Assembly: GCF_046054155.1 (NCBI RefSeq)
Contig: NZ_JBEQCT010000001.1
Span: forward strand, 910,054-974,053
Length of the DNA: 64,000 bases
Origin: Celerinatantimonas yamalensis
GTDB lineage: Bacteria; Pseudomonadota; Gammaproteobacteria; Enterobacterales; Celerinatantimonadaceae
Direction of reading: 5' to 3'
Below are positions 37,753 to 46,044 of this stretch, one piece after another. The first letter of the stretch is position 1; the number at the start of each line of letters is the position of its first letter. Below the pieces are notes generated by a model that ran no database searches, had not been told where the DNA came from, and saw only the letters and a program-made list of their open reading frames with translations. The position numbers and the translations under genes are program-made.

Positions 37753-38316
37753 TTAGTCTTGAACTAAGATTTCCTTTATAACTTTCGCTGGATTACCCCC
37801 AACTACTACGTTATTACCGAAACTTTTTGTAACAACTGCCCCTGATGCAACGACAACATTGTCTCCTAATGTGACGCCTGGGTTAATTACAGCTCGCCCG
37901 CCTATCCAGCAGTTGTCACCAATATTTATTGGCTTCGCTAACTCTAAACCACAATTTCGTTCAAATGGATCCAGAGGATGTGTTGCTGTGTAAATTCCAA
38001 CTTGCGGGGCCAGCATACAATTATTTCCGATATGAACTTCAGCAACATCTAAGATTACACAACCAAAGTTTGCGTAGAAATTTTCTCCGACATGAATGTT
38101 ACAGCCATAGTCGCAATTAAAAACTGATTCGACAAAAATATTCTTACCGGTTGAACCCAATAACTTTTTTAGTAACTCAATACGTTGCCCATTATTTGAA
38201 ACTGAAGTCGTATTAAGCTTTTCAGTCAATAATCTAGCATTTAACCTCAATTCCATTAATTCACCATCTGTAGGGTCATAAAGTTCACCAACCAGCATTT
38301 TTTCTCTTTCCGACAT
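37753..38316 (-). CDS. Maltose/galactoside O-acetyltransferase family protein
   Basis: This 187-residue left-handed beta-helix (hexapeptide) acetyltransferase of the Maa/LacA/NodL group uses acetyl-CoA to acetylate a sugar hydroxyl. It starts MSEREKMLVGELYDPTDGEL (Maa N-terminal domain), with VGIYTATHPLDPFERN containing the catalytic histidine, then NIGDNCWIGGRAVINPGVTLG and a typical GNPAKVIKEI end. The ATG at 38316 has AAGGTG upstream. A cassette gene. Confidence 0.88.
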   Translation of the reverse strand: MSEREKMLVGELYDPTDGELMELRLNARLLTEKLNTTSVSNNGQRIELLKKLLGSTGKNIFVESVFNCDYGCNIHVGENFYANFGCVILDVAEVHIGNNCMLAPQVGIYTATHPLDPFERNCGLELAKPINIGDNCWIGGRAVINPGVTLGDNVVVASGAVVTKSFGNNVVVGGNPAKVIKEILVQD

Positions 38317-38541
38317 ATCAATCACCTTTTCAGAACAACAATGACTCAATCACGGTGGAACGCCCCATGACTGATGCGCCTGGTACAGATCCGAGCATAC
38401 GAAATGGCCGTATCATCCAGCTTTTCAGTTATATTGTCACTCGTGTTAAACACGTGCCTACCTATCTGCAGCAATGGTAATATCGTCCACAAAGAAGACG
38501 GCTGACTCTATATATTTAACCTCAAAGTGATGGTTACGATC

Positions 38542-38853
38542 CTAAAGCCGTTTGGGGTCCGTCTGCTCCCGAAATTCGTCTGAGAGTTCCACAAGCAAGG
38601 ATCCATCAGCTAGGCCATTAGCTCGAATCATCGTGAGCTGCATCCGTGCATTGGACTGGCTGTGGTTGTCAAAAATGAATGACATTTCTTTATCGCGATT
38701 TTGAACAAGTTTGTAGAGCAACAAATAGCGATTATGAACAGGCTCATTTGTATCTGAGATGACCGTTTCAAACTCATCAAGAGCCCGAGTGCAAAATTGC
38801 TCGATGGCTTTCTTCTTGATAATTTTAAACGTCTTCCAATCACTCTCTTTCAT
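38542..38853 (-). CDS. Conserved cassette protein of unknown function
   Basis: The 103-residue soluble helical protein starts MKESDWKTFKIIKKKAIEQF. I have seen close relatives in vibrio and Shewanella chromosomes, often mislabelled as a transporter protein, and no function is established. AAGGAG lies five bases before the ATG at 38853, and the attC of the next cassette ends only 15 bases upstream, as expected of a cassette gene. Confidence 0.75.
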   Translation of the reverse strand: MKESDWKTFKIIKKKAIEQFCTRALDEFETVISDTNEPVHNRYLLLYKLVQNRDKEMSFIFDNHSQSNARMQLTMIRANGLADGSLLVELSDEFREQTDPKRL

Positions 38854-38868
38854 GGGCACTCCTTGAGC

Positions 38869-38964
38869 CTAACGCTAAACGAATGGGCAGGCAGCACATA
38901 GCGTATAGCCAACGCATGAGTTGTAAGCGATGACTGTCCCGATTAAGTATTTTGTGACATGCAT
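38869..38964 (-). repeat. attC site, partly degenerate
   Basis: It begins CTAACGC (plus strand) and ends in TTTTGTGACATG, a worn core site. The middle part AGCGTATAGCCAACGCATGA and TGACTGTCCCGATTAAGTATT parallels the attC sites at 39839 and 43778. Confidence 0.55.
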
Positions 38965-38989
38965 AGAGTTACAATTCATAAAGTGATAA

Positions 38990-39091
38990 CTATTTTGCAG
39001 CCTTTACCACGCCAATAGTTTCAGTGAGTTTCAATGCTTCAGCTTTAAATTCGGCGGTATGTTTGGTTCCGCTCGTTTTCTTTGTTGCCAT
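38990..39091 (-). mobile_element. IS3-family orfA remnant
   Basis: From an ATG at 39091 (AGAGGTG upstream) the frame reads MATKKTSGTKHTAEFKAEAL and continues KLTETIGVVKAAK before a stop. This is the N-terminus of an IS3-type OrfA (helix-turn-helix) protein. OrfB and the rest are missing. It lies between two attC fragments, so it has damaged a cassette. Confidence 0.6.
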
Positions 39092-39245
39092 GGTGCACCT
39101 CTTGGGTGATTGTACTCACTAACTCAATGTCCGAAATAGATGGAGCGGATAATGCTTCACGAACCAGCTCCATTAGTACATTTGCGTTTTTTTATCCACA
39201 AATCACTGTCTCATGTTGTCAACTTCGACAAAGCGCTATAAAAAT

Positions 39246-39298
39246 ATAACGCTTACAACGCGCGCGTTTACAAATCGCAGTGCCAGTGATTGTTCTAT
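39246..39298 (-). repeat. Short or truncated attC site
   Basis: It starts ATAACGC and ends TTGTTCTAT on the plus strand, with CAACGCGCGCG between. It lies directly after the phosphoribosyltransferase gene, which it would mobilise. The left side may have been trimmed by the IS3 remnant. Confidence 0.5.
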
Positions 39299-39807
39299 GC
39301 TTTAGCCAATTCAGTGGCTGTTAATAAAGCTATAAGTTCAACGCCTTCGTCAAAAAGTTTTTCTTTTCCACCTGTTTCTCGATCAATAGTACATATTGTT
39401 TTTTCAACAACAATATCGTCATTTCTTAGCATTTTAGTTGCATCAATAATTGCCCCACCACTTGATACAACATCTTCTACCAATACAATCCTTTTACCAG
39501 CTAATTCAGTTCCCTCTGCATATTTGCAAGTGCCATAAGATTTTGGCTCTTTTCTGATAAAAGCCGCAGGCAACCCAGAATAATGACTCATCATTGTGAC
39601 GATTGGAATACCGCCCATTTCCAAACCGCATAAAACTTCAGTACCTTCAGGAATAAGCTTGACCATCTCTTGTGCAATATCAGAAAGAAGTTTTGGCTCA
39701 GCTTCAAAACGATACTTATCAAAGTATCGATCACTTATTTTTCCGCTGCGCAGTACAAACTGCCCTTTTATTTCAGAAATTTCTCTTATTCTTTTTGCTA
39801 TTGACAT
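39295..39807 (-). CDS. Orotate phosphoribosyltransferase-like protein
   Basis: This 170-residue PRTase-fold protein has the PRPP-binding loop RIVLVEDVVSSGGAIIDATK and the N-terminal LRSGKISDRYFDKYRFE segment of OPRTases. Family members convert orotate plus PRPP to OMP. It is shorter than the usual PyrE (about 210 residues), so it is probably an extra copy or acts on another base. GGGAG precedes the ATG. A cassette gene. Confidence 0.85.
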   Translation of the reverse strand: MSIAKRIREISEIKGQFVLRSGKISDRYFDKYRFEAEPKLLSDIAQEMVKLIPEGTEVLCGLEMGGIPIVTMMSHYSGLPAAFIRKEPKSYGTCKYAEGTELAGKRIVLVEDVVSSGGAIIDATKMLRNDDIVVEKTICTIDRETGGKEKLFDEGVELIALLTATELAKA

Positions 39808-39838
39808 AATAACTCCCAGTTCATACTGCTCTTTACAT

Positions 39839-39946
39839 AGAACGCCCAGCTAATAGGCAATCAGAGGACAGCGCGTTGCGCTAAAATGGCGTAACCGGCG
39901 CATTAGTCACAAACGGTGATTGTCCCGACTGAGTATTTTTTCATGT
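39839..39946 (-). repeat. attC site
   Basis: It starts TAACGCC near 39840 with GTTGCGCTAAAATGGCGTAA in the centre. The distal core is worn (ATTTTTTCATG). It follows the GNAT gene at 39971. Its central part is nearly the same as that of the attC at 43778. Confidence 0.65.
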
Positions 39947-39970
39947 GATTTTAACCAATTGATATTTAAA

Positions 39971-40564
39971 CTAAACTTGACAGGACATTAATTGAACCAT
40001 ACCACCTACATTGATACTTGGATGTTCAATTACAGCTTTTTGTCCAACCAAGCTAAAGCCATTTTTTTCATAAAAGCGCCGTGCGCCTAAATTAATTGAG
40101 AAAACCCTCAGTGAGAGTCGTGGCAACCCACGCTTTCGAGCTAAATGTTTAGCATATTCCAAAAATTTTGTACCCAATCCTTGTCCACGAGCCTGAACTA
40201 AAAAGCAGATCTCTGCTATAAATAAACTTTCTGGATCTGTTAACTCCCGGTAAGGAGTCAAGGCTTCAATCAAATCTGCTGGTAATGAGGACTTTTTAAC
40301 GTCGTCCGAAGACAAACGCGATTCTTGATAGGTAATCATAACACCAACCCTTAAACCATTGTCCTTTACCAAAACCGCGTTCTTGACGCCTAAATCATTT
40401 AATGGGTCTGTTAGATATCTAATAGCTGACTCTTCAACTGATTCGTTCTTCTCTGATAATGCTTTCCACACTGCTGGCCAGACACCCCCTGAAGATTCCG
40501 CAATAAGAGGAACAATAAATTCAGCATCGAGATTATTTGCAGCATAAAAATTTTCCATATTCAT
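39971..40564 (-). CDS. GNAT family N-acetyltransferase
   Basis: The 197-residue protein has the GNAT core IAEICFLVQARGQGLGTKFLEYAKHLARKRG and SINLGARRFYEKNGFSLVGQ. The acetyl-CoA loop (Q-A-R-G-Q-G-L-G) is intact. The N-terminal 90 residues are longer than in the minimal family. Two ATGs (codons 1 and 3) are possible. A cassette gene with an attC on its left. Confidence 0.85.
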   Translation of the reverse strand: MNMENFYAANNLDAEFIVPLIAESSGGVWPAVWKALSEKNESVEESAIRYLTDPLNDLGVKNAVLVKDNGLRVGVMITYQESRLSSDDVKKSSLPADLIEALTPYRELTDPESLFIAEICFLVQARGQGLGTKFLEYAKHLARKRGLPRLSLRVFSINLGARRFYEKNGFSLVGQKAVIEHPSINVGGMVQLMSCQV

Positions 40565-40636
40565 ATCGCCCTAATTTTGTTTTTTAAATTTCCTGTTAAG
40601 GACTGATGACCACTTGTGTTCCCCGCATAAAACCAA

Positions 40637-40694
40637 GTTCACCAGACAATCAGGCGCTCATCGAGTCATTTTTCCACGTGCAGCAACTTATTAG
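40637..40694 (-). repeat. Degenerate attC site
   Basis: The sequence TCACCAGACAATCAGGCGCTC followed by TTTTTCCACGTGCAGCAACTTATTAG resembles the short attC sites at 52268 and 57635 (TCACCGGAAAATTAGGAGCG and GTGCAGCAACTT). The TTATTAG core fits. The left core is not clear. It follows the LysE gene. Confidence 0.45.
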
Positions 40695-40709
40695 GTTTTA
40701 TTATGCAGT

Positions 40710-41333
40710 TTATCGGTTGAATGCTGAACGAATAAGCCCAATGCCAGCCACTGCAAATAATCCTGAGACGATACTGTTAATCCAGCGACTAGCACGCTGA
40801 TACCAAGCCATAACGCCTTTAAATGAGAAAAATATGGAATACAGAGCGTTAGTAGCAAACCCAACAAGTATACAAACAATTACACCCAACATGAGTGAAG
40901 TAGTACTATCGTTTGCTCCCAGCCCTACTGAAAGGGCGGCCAACCATGCGATTACAGTCTTAGGGTTCGAAACATTGAGTATAACGCCCTTGATAAACCA
41001 CCCTAAATGGGACTTTGAATTACTTGCTACTTGTAACGATTTATTATCTGGATGGATAGCTGACCTGCCTGTTAAAAAGGCTAACCATAGAAGGTATAAC
41101 CCACCAAATAATTTAAGTGCCATTAACAAGTAAATCGAACTTTGAAGAATGACGCCGAGGCCACTTGCCGCAACCATTCCCCAGCACACCAATCCAGTTG
41201 ATAAACCAGCACCATATATTAAGCTGATCGTTCTTCCTCGACTCATCGCAACCGTTGCATTTGATATATTCGCAGGCCCTGGCGAAACTGCGATCACGAA
41301 GAACGCGAGACCTATACTGAATAAAGACAACAT
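40710..41333 (-). CDS. LysE/RhtB family amino acid exporter
   Basis: This 207-residue inner-membrane protein has about six helices. It has the family N-terminus FVIAVSPGPANISNATVAMSRGR and the LNVSNPKTVIAWLAA segment. The family exports amino acids or related small molecules. The ATG at 41333 has AGGGG upstream. A cassette gene. Confidence 0.9.
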   Translation of the reverse strand: MLSLFSIGLAFFVIAVSPGPANISNATVAMSRGRTISLIYGAGLSTGLVCWGMVAASGLGVILQSSIYLLMALKLFGGLYLLWLAFLTGRSAIHPDNKSLQVASNSKSHLGWFIKGVILNVSNPKTVIAWLAALSVGLGANDSTTSLMLGVIVCILVGFATNALYSIFFSFKGVMAWYQRASRWINSIVSGLFAVAGIGLIRSAFNR

Positions 41334-41383
41334 ATTTATAACCCCTATTTTTGTATGGACAACCGCAGCCAAACTTTCCGAAA

Positions 41384-41506
41384 ATGACGCCTAGTCAAGT
41401 GGCTGGGAACGCCACCACTAAGTTCAAAATAAACGTCTTAATCACACAAGCCAATTTGAACTGAAAAAGCTACGCGTTGCCAGTTCGAATTTAACCGCTT
41501 GTTATC
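41384..41506 (-). repeat. attC site (long Vibrio repeat type)
   Basis: ATGACGCC at the left, CTACGCGTTGCCAGTTCGAA and TTAACCGCTTGTTAT at the right. The length of about 123 and the pattern match the long type best seen at 63879-64000. The stop codon of the gene at 41502 lies in its core. Confidence 0.8.
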
Positions 41507-41996
41507 TGCCAGTATACGAGAGAACATGATTACGATGTAACTCGCCCTCAAGATTAAAGTTGACTTCTCCAACCATATTGAAACCTAACCGATTATAAAA
41601 ACCAAGAGCCCTATGATTATTAACCCAAGTAGACAACCAAAACGGTAAACCATATAAGCCTTCAACCTCCTTAAGAAGTTTTCGACCTATACCAGCGCCT
41701 TGAAAATGTTGTGACACATACAAAGTGACCACTTCATACCCTGAATTTGAGCTACCTTTGAAGGTCGATTCCAAATCAACAACAATAAAACCTGTCAGGT
41801 GTGAATCTTCTTCGAACACTCTTATATCAATTGATTTTTTATTAAGTAAGTCAATAAAGTGGCCTTCGGTAAAAGTAGATAAAGCATATTGCGATATTTG
41901 AGAGCGGATCCCTTTTATTGCGTATGTATGTAGCCACACTTGAAGAGATAGTACGGCTAAATCCATACAATCACTTTTTTCTGCTTTCCTTATCAT
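41502..41996 (-). CDS. GNAT family N-acetyltransferase
   Basis: The 164-residue GNAT protein has VVTLYVSQHFQGAGIGRKLLKEV as the acetyl-CoA binding segment and NNHRALGFYNRLGFNMVGE near the end. It resembles RimI-like proteins. The stop codon TAA overlaps the attC core, and GAGGAG precedes the ATG. The substrate is unknown. Confidence 0.87.
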   Translation of the reverse strand: MIRKAEKSDCMDLAVLSLQVWLHTYAIKGIRSQISQYALSTFTEGHFIDLLNKKSIDIRVFEEDSHLTGFIVVDLESTFKGSSNSGYEVVTLYVSQHFQGAGIGRKLLKEVEGLYGLPFWLSTWVNNHRALGFYNRLGFNMVGEVNFNLEGELHRNHVLSYTGR

Positions 41997-42016
41997 TTAT
42001 GAACTCCTCTAGGCTC

Positions 42017-42088
42017 ATAACGACCGCTTCTCAGGGATCCCCACATAAATCCCTGTCAGTTCAAACGGCTAGACAGCATGGTGTTATT
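42017..42088 (-). repeat. attC site (short type)
   Basis: It begins ATAACGA and ends GTGTTAT. Inside, CAGGGAT at about 42033 and ATCCCTG at about 42048 form a stem. It lies 180 bases left of the phosphotransferase gene. Confidence 0.5.
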
Positions 42089-42269
42089 TGATTGAATCAA
42101 TTTCGCCAAAAACCTATTCAATCCAACGCCATACACGATATCCATATCTTACACGATTTACTCAAAAATCAATGCCCGCAAATTCACCAAAAGCAGCTTA
42201 ATTTTCAGTCGCTCTTAAAAGTGGGAAACCTTAAATGAGGGTATCCTTGTCAGTCTTATGATAAAGAAA

Positions 42270-43184
42270 TTATTCACTCGACTGAGCTCGTGCTGGCTCA
42301 ATAGCCAAAGAATCACCAATATTCCACAACCTTCTTAATTTTGCAAAAACAGGTATGCAATCCCTCTCACCTTTGCTTAATGGACGAACTGACTCGTAGC
42401 CTTTCAATAGCTCTAACTTTTGCGATTCAGGCATGTATTCAGTCAAAGCTAATTCATAAGCACGCCACCCATAGGCACAGTGATCAAAATCAAATAATGT
42501 TAACTGGCTACCATTAAAGTGGATATTACCGGGATGTAAATCACAATGAATAATACCGAACTCATCACCGGACACATCAAGTGAAGTGATGATTTCAACT
42601 AGCTCTTCTATAGGTTGCATTGACGAGATCATTTCTTCAAATTCTTCGAGTTCTTGCTCTGAAACGATTCTAAATTCTTTGTTACGTTGTTGAGCGATAA
42701 TTTTCAAAGGTTCATCGACTAGATACGTCCTATCCAGATGATAGCGACGGTATTCTGACTGAAAACCGTTCGCAGCCAAATGAAGTTCTGCGGCTGTTCT
42801 CCCCAATATAAAACATTGTTCTGGCGTGACTGAGAGTGCATCACCTTCAGCATAGGAAAACAGTGCGAATGCTCTATTACCGAATGCTGTCGCTGTCCAC
42901 CCTAGCGATTCGCCGTTATCTCTTCGACTTGCAGGTGCAACCGGTATACCAGCGCTATAAAGATAATCGAGTAGGTCCAGTTCAAACTTGAACGCATCTG
43001 GAGATTCAATATAATTTTTGTGGTTCAAATATACGCGGAAAATATACCACTCAGTACCAATGCCAATGAGATAATGATCGTTGAACCCCCGCCTGAGGAA
43101 CTTGCAATGATGTGCCTGTCCTAATGATCGATATTCGGCATTGACCAGTTTCAGCACTTCGGCGGATGTTAGTAATGTATTCAT
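42270..43184 (-). CDS. APH-fold phosphotransferase
   Basis: This 304-residue protein kinase-like enzyme is of the aminoglycoside phosphotransferase/choline kinase fold. The catalytic loop is GIIHCDLHPGNIHFNGS (HCD-x-H-x2-N) and the metal motif is LFDFDHCAYGWRAYELAL (DFD). Family members phosphorylate small molecules or protein residues, and resemblance to SrkA/YihE is general. Resistance cannot be inferred. It is a cassette gene with its own ribosome binding site (AGGAC). Confidence 0.85.
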   Translation of the reverse strand: MNTLLTSAEVLKLVNAEYRSLGQAHHCKFLRRGFNDHYLIGIGTEWYIFRVYLNHKNYIESPDAFKFELDLLDYLYSAGIPVAPASRRDNGESLGWTATAFGNRAFALFSYAEGDALSVTPEQCFILGRTAAELHLAANGFQSEYRRYHLDRTYLVDEPLKIIAQQRNKEFRIVSEQELEEFEEMISSMQPIEELVEIITSLDVSGDEFGIIHCDLHPGNIHFNGSQLTLFDFDHCAYGWRAYELALTEYMPESQKLELLKGYESVRPLSKGERDCIPVFAKLRRLWNIGDSLAIEPARAQSSE

Positions 43185-43205
43185 TTCTTGTCCTACTTCA
43201 TGTTT

Positions 43206-43319
43206 ATAACTAACTTAACAGAGCACCCACTTAAAGGCTAATAAGGTCGTTAATTGACTTAATTTTTTCGACACTAAAGTGAGTACACTAATTAACTCCC
43301 CGTGCATGGCATTGTTATG
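43206..43319 (-). repeat. attC site
   Basis: Left end ATAACTAACTTAACAGAGC, right end TGCATGGCATTGTTATG. It is 114 bases long and lies 84 bases left of the MazG-like gene. Confidence 0.6.
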
Positions 43320-43402
43320 TTTTTAGTGAAAACCGCGCCCCCCGTGCTTAACGTCAGCTGTACTGTGTCCGATTTAATTGCCTTGTATGCGTGTGCTGAT
43401 TA

Positions 43403-43756
43403 TTACCCTTGTTCTAGGTCATTTTTTTGCTTTTGTTTGATGTCAGCCCATGAAATGCCATTTTCAATTGCAGATACTCGCTCTTCGTATTTTCGACATG
43501 CTCTTTGAATAATTGACTCGAGCTTTACCCCTTTTTCTTTTTCCAGAGACAAAACTGCGTTTAAATAATCCCACAGTACATCACCTAGTTCATCTTCGAG
43601 ATAGCACAAGCGATCTTTGGGAAGTTCTTCAACAACTTCATCAACTTCTTCTTTGATCTCAGCTAAATACGTAGAAGAACCTTGATACCAAGAGTTATTC
43701 TTATCGAATTCTGATTTACGTTTAGCTATTTCTATCAATTTATCAATATGTTTCAT
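43403..43756 (-). CDS. MazG-like nucleotide pyrophosphohydrolase
   Basis: The 117-residue product has an all-alpha NTP pyrophosphohydrolase motif: EIKEEVDEVVEEL (E-x2-E) and LEDELGDVLWDYLN (E-x2-D). Such enzymes hydrolyse non-canonical or surplus NTPs to NMP and pyrophosphate. The ATG at 43756 has AGGAAATG upstream. It is one of two MazG-like cassettes in the array, the other being at 63006. Confidence 0.85.
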   Translation of the reverse strand: MKHIDKLIEIAKRKSEFDKNNSWYQGSSTYLAEIKEEVDEVVEELPKDRLCYLEDELGDVLWDYLNAVLSLEKEKGVKLESIIQRACRKYEERVSAIENGISWADIKQKQKNDLEQG

Positions 43757-43777
43757 TTCATTTCCTACGAAAATACC

Positions 43778-43884
43778 TAACGCCATTGCTAATAGACAGC
43801 CAACGTACAGCGCGTTGCGCTAAAATGGCGTAGCCAGCGCATTAATCGCAAGCGGTGGTTGTCCCAGTTGAGATTTTGTTATGC
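43778..43884 (-). repeat. attC site
   Basis: Left core TAACGCC, right core TTTTGTTATG, with CAGCGCGTTGCGCTAAAATG in the centre. It directly follows the VOC gene whose stop is at 43885. Confidence 0.78.
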
Positions 43885-44301
43885 CTACCTTTTAGCCATT
43901 GGATGCTCTGGGTTCAATTGAAGAAGATCCCATAAGTTGCCATACAAATCCTCAAATACCGCGACTGTGCCGTAATCCTGCTCTTTCGGGTCACGAACAA
44001 ACTTAATACCTATTGATTTCATACGCTCATAATCGCGCCAAAAGTCGTCAGTATTTAAGAAAAGAAATACGCGCCCGCCTGTTTGATTACCGATAAAGTT
44101 AAGTTGTTCAGGTTTTGATGCTTTTGCCAATAATAAGGTGACGCCATGTGAGTTAGGCGGAGCAACTATCACCCAACGTTTGTCTTGCTCTGGTTGATAT
44201 GTATCTTCGATAAGCTCAAACTTAAGCTTGTTTACATAAAAATCTATTGCTTCATCATAGTCTTTTACTACCAATGCAATATGTACAATACTTTGCTTCA
44301 T
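43885..44301 (-). CDS. VOC family protein
   Basis: The 138-residue single VOC domain starts MKQSIVHIALVVKDYDEAID and ends FEDLYGNLWDLLQLNPEHPM. The metal-ligand histidine and glutamate positions of VOC enzymes are partly occupied (H7, and the acidic region at FED). It belongs to the group often annotated as glyoxalase-like. Good ribosome binding site AAGGAAAG. A cassette gene. Confidence 0.85.
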   Translation of the reverse strand: MKQSIVHIALVVKDYDEAIDFYVNKLKFELIEDTYQPEQDKRWVIVAPPNSHGVTLLLAKASKPEQLNFIGNQTGGRVFLFLNTDDFWRDYERMKSIGIKFVRDPKEQDYGTVAVFEDLYGNLWDLLQLNPEHPMAKR

Positions 44302-44336
44302 TTTCTTTCCTTAAATGATGAAGTTTCTAGGTTTGC

Positions 44337-44430
44337 ATAACGCCCCTAATAACTTGCAAATAACTGTTGGCTAAACTTCAGTATAGCGAAAATAGCCAGC
44401 CGTTATTTTACATATCGATTTTATTGTTAG
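44337..44430 (-). repeat. attC site
   Basis: ATAACGCC at the left, TTTATTGTTAG at the right. AACTGTTGGCTA pairs imperfectly with TAGCCAGCCGTT in the centre. It follows the broken kinase gene. Confidence 0.62.
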
Positions 44431-44445
44431 TAGTTTTTTCACTAC

Positions 44446-45083
44446 TTAGCTATCGTTTCTCCAACCTAAAATAAATTGAAAAATATCTGAATCTTTATAA
44501 TCATAAGGCTGAGAAAGCGATAAAACCTTATCAACAGATTCGGAGATGTCATTTGACTCAATAAATACAGCAAGATCTGAAAACGCCTCACTCAATTTAA
44601 GAAAGTAATCATATTGTTGAATAGAAAGTTTGCGATATCTTCCAATTTTTCTACTAATTTGATCTGAGTTTGTTCCCGAATTCTTAGAGTGGTCCATTTC
44701 TCGTGCCGCTCTATTTTTCTCGTTAATGTGAAAGAAAATATATTTATCTGGAAATGAAATTTTATTGGCTTTCAACATATCTAAATAAAATTCAATCATT
44801 TCATCATCGCATCCCCAGTTTTCATCGGAAAATAAATAGTTGAATCACACAGGCTGAAAAATATCCCCATCTAAAATTTTTATACTTTTCGAATCTGATT
44901 CTAGGATTGCCACCATGCTCCACCTTTCTACTTGCTTTTGATAGTTCCAAAGCTGAGACTCTCGATTTTCTTTACCAAATAAGACGTTTACCTCGGAGAT
45001 AACTTGGCAATTATGATGACTTTTTAATGTTTTTAAACCGTACTGTTCCCTACGGCGGAAGCACCTTCAAATACTAACTTCAT
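44446..45083 (-). pseudogene. Broken P-loop kinase-like cassette gene
   Basis: Read through one frameshift and one stop, the gene gives about 212 residues. It starts MKLVFEGASAVGNSTV, a P-loop in which the normal lysine (GKS/T) is replaced by asparagine. The frame then shifts near 45035 and continues KTLKSHHNCQVISEVNVLFG, ILDGDIFQPV, then TGA where a tryptophan codon is likely. The last 117 codons (from 44799) remain open and contain KYIFFHINEKNRAAREMDHS. It resembles nucleoside or small-molecule kinases and is now inactive. Confidence 0.75.
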
Positions 45084-45114
45084 TACAGTCCCCCACCCTT
45101 CATACGATTAACTG

Positions 45115-45197
45115 CTAACGCCAGCCATAAGAAACGCCCTGACTGACAAGAGCGTCCGAGGGCCATCGGCCCGTAACAAACTTAATGGCCTTGTATG
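45115..45197 (-). repeat. attC site
   Basis: Left core CTAACGC, right core CCTTGTATG (worn). GAGCGTCCGAGGGCCATCGG lies in the middle. It ends just left of the GNAT gene at 45210. Confidence 0.6.
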
Positions 45198-45209
45198 GCG
45201 AGTTCAAGA

Positions 45210-45668
45210 CTAAAAGAATGCCGGCATTAAGCCATCAAATCCCGATGGGCCGTTTGAACTAAACATGCAATCAGAATCATCAATACGGACAAAGCCAAGC
45301 TTACTATAAAACTGATGGTCAATATCACTATGTAAGTATATGGCTTTGCAGTTATGGTTAGCGAACAACTCCGTCTTCACTAAACTTACCAAGTGAGATG
45401 CATAGCCTTTACCACGAAGGCTTGGTAGAGTTGCCACTGAGCCCACACCAAAACAGCCGTCTTTGAGACCAAACATGCCGCTATAAACAATGAGAGACGA
45501 TACAATTTGATCATTTTCCGTTAGCGCATACCAAGTACCAGCTTGATACTTTTCACTCCTGCGACAGCCTGCTAAATACTCTTCAAAGGAAAGGCCATCA
45601 TTCCACACATCAAAGCCCATAGTATAAATAACATCTAGTTCATGAGCCTTTGCTTCTTTTAAGTACAT
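45210..45668 (-). CDS. GNAT family N-acetyltransferase
   Basis: The 152-residue GNAT protein has GVGSVATLPSLRGKGYASHLVSLV (acetyl-CoA loop R-G-K-G-Y-A) and HSDIDHQFYSKLGFVRIDDS. The N-terminus MYLKEAKAHELDVIYTMGFD aligns with the family start. CAGGAGG precedes the ATG. A cassette gene of unknown substrate. Confidence 0.87.
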   Translation of the reverse strand: MYLKEAKAHELDVIYTMGFDVWNDGLSFEEYLAGCRRSEKYQAGTWYALTENDQIVSSLIVYSGMFGLKDGCFGVGSVATLPSLRGKGYASHLVSLVKTELFANHNCKAIYLHSDIDHQFYSKLGFVRIDDSDCMFSSNGPSGFDGLMPAFF

Positions 45669-45785
45669 CCGTGTAAACCTCCTGAATTGACCAAGACATT
45701 GGTGTTCCCCATAAAAAATAACACCTTTAGAATATTTTAAGTCCTTATTAAAATTAATTTTTCATCATCGATAATTAGCTCATAC

Positions 45786-45890
45786 CTAGCCTGCCATCTC
45801 TTGCAGTTTTCTTTGCGTAATAGCCTCGGGACGATTATCCATAAATTGGAAAGGAGACTTACTGCCGGCCTGTTCATGAGGAACAGTCAT
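45786..45890 (-). CDS. Short peptide resembling the N-terminus of DUF4157-type proteins
   Basis: The 34-codon frame reads MTVPHEQAGSKSPFQFMDNR followed by PEAITQRKLQEMAG and a stop. The phrase PFQF-x-DNRPEA-x-x-QRKLQEMA is one I recognise from the N-terminus of much larger proteins, some with a DUF4157 metallopeptidase domain. The rest is absent, so this is either a truncated gene or a free-standing leader. It shares a cassette-like interval with the GNAT gene at 45210. Confidence 0.45.
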   Translation of the reverse strand: MTVPHEQAGSKSPFQFMDNRPEAITQRKLQEMAG

Positions 45891-45989
45891 TCGCTACCGA
45901 TTGTCTTTTATTTTCTTGTGTTTTGTCAGCGTAAGTTTCATTTTTAAAATGCTTCTTTCGTTGACAGAAGCATTGGAGTATGGAGACAG

Positions 45990-46044
45990 ATAACGCCGCT
46001 CTTTGCGAAGAGCAAGCGCAGGGCCGCGAACAACGACTTATTAG
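45990..46044 (-). repeat. attC site (short type, about 55 bases)
   Basis: ATAACGCC at the left and CGACTTATTAG at the right. CGCTCTTTGCGAAGAGCAAGCG forms a compact stem. The stop of the DMT gene lies in the right core. Confidence 0.72.

Noticed and set aside
42270..43184. Aminoglycoside resistance phosphotransferase
   Set aside because: The fold and catalytic loop fit the broad APH family, but nothing specific to known resistance enzymes is visible.
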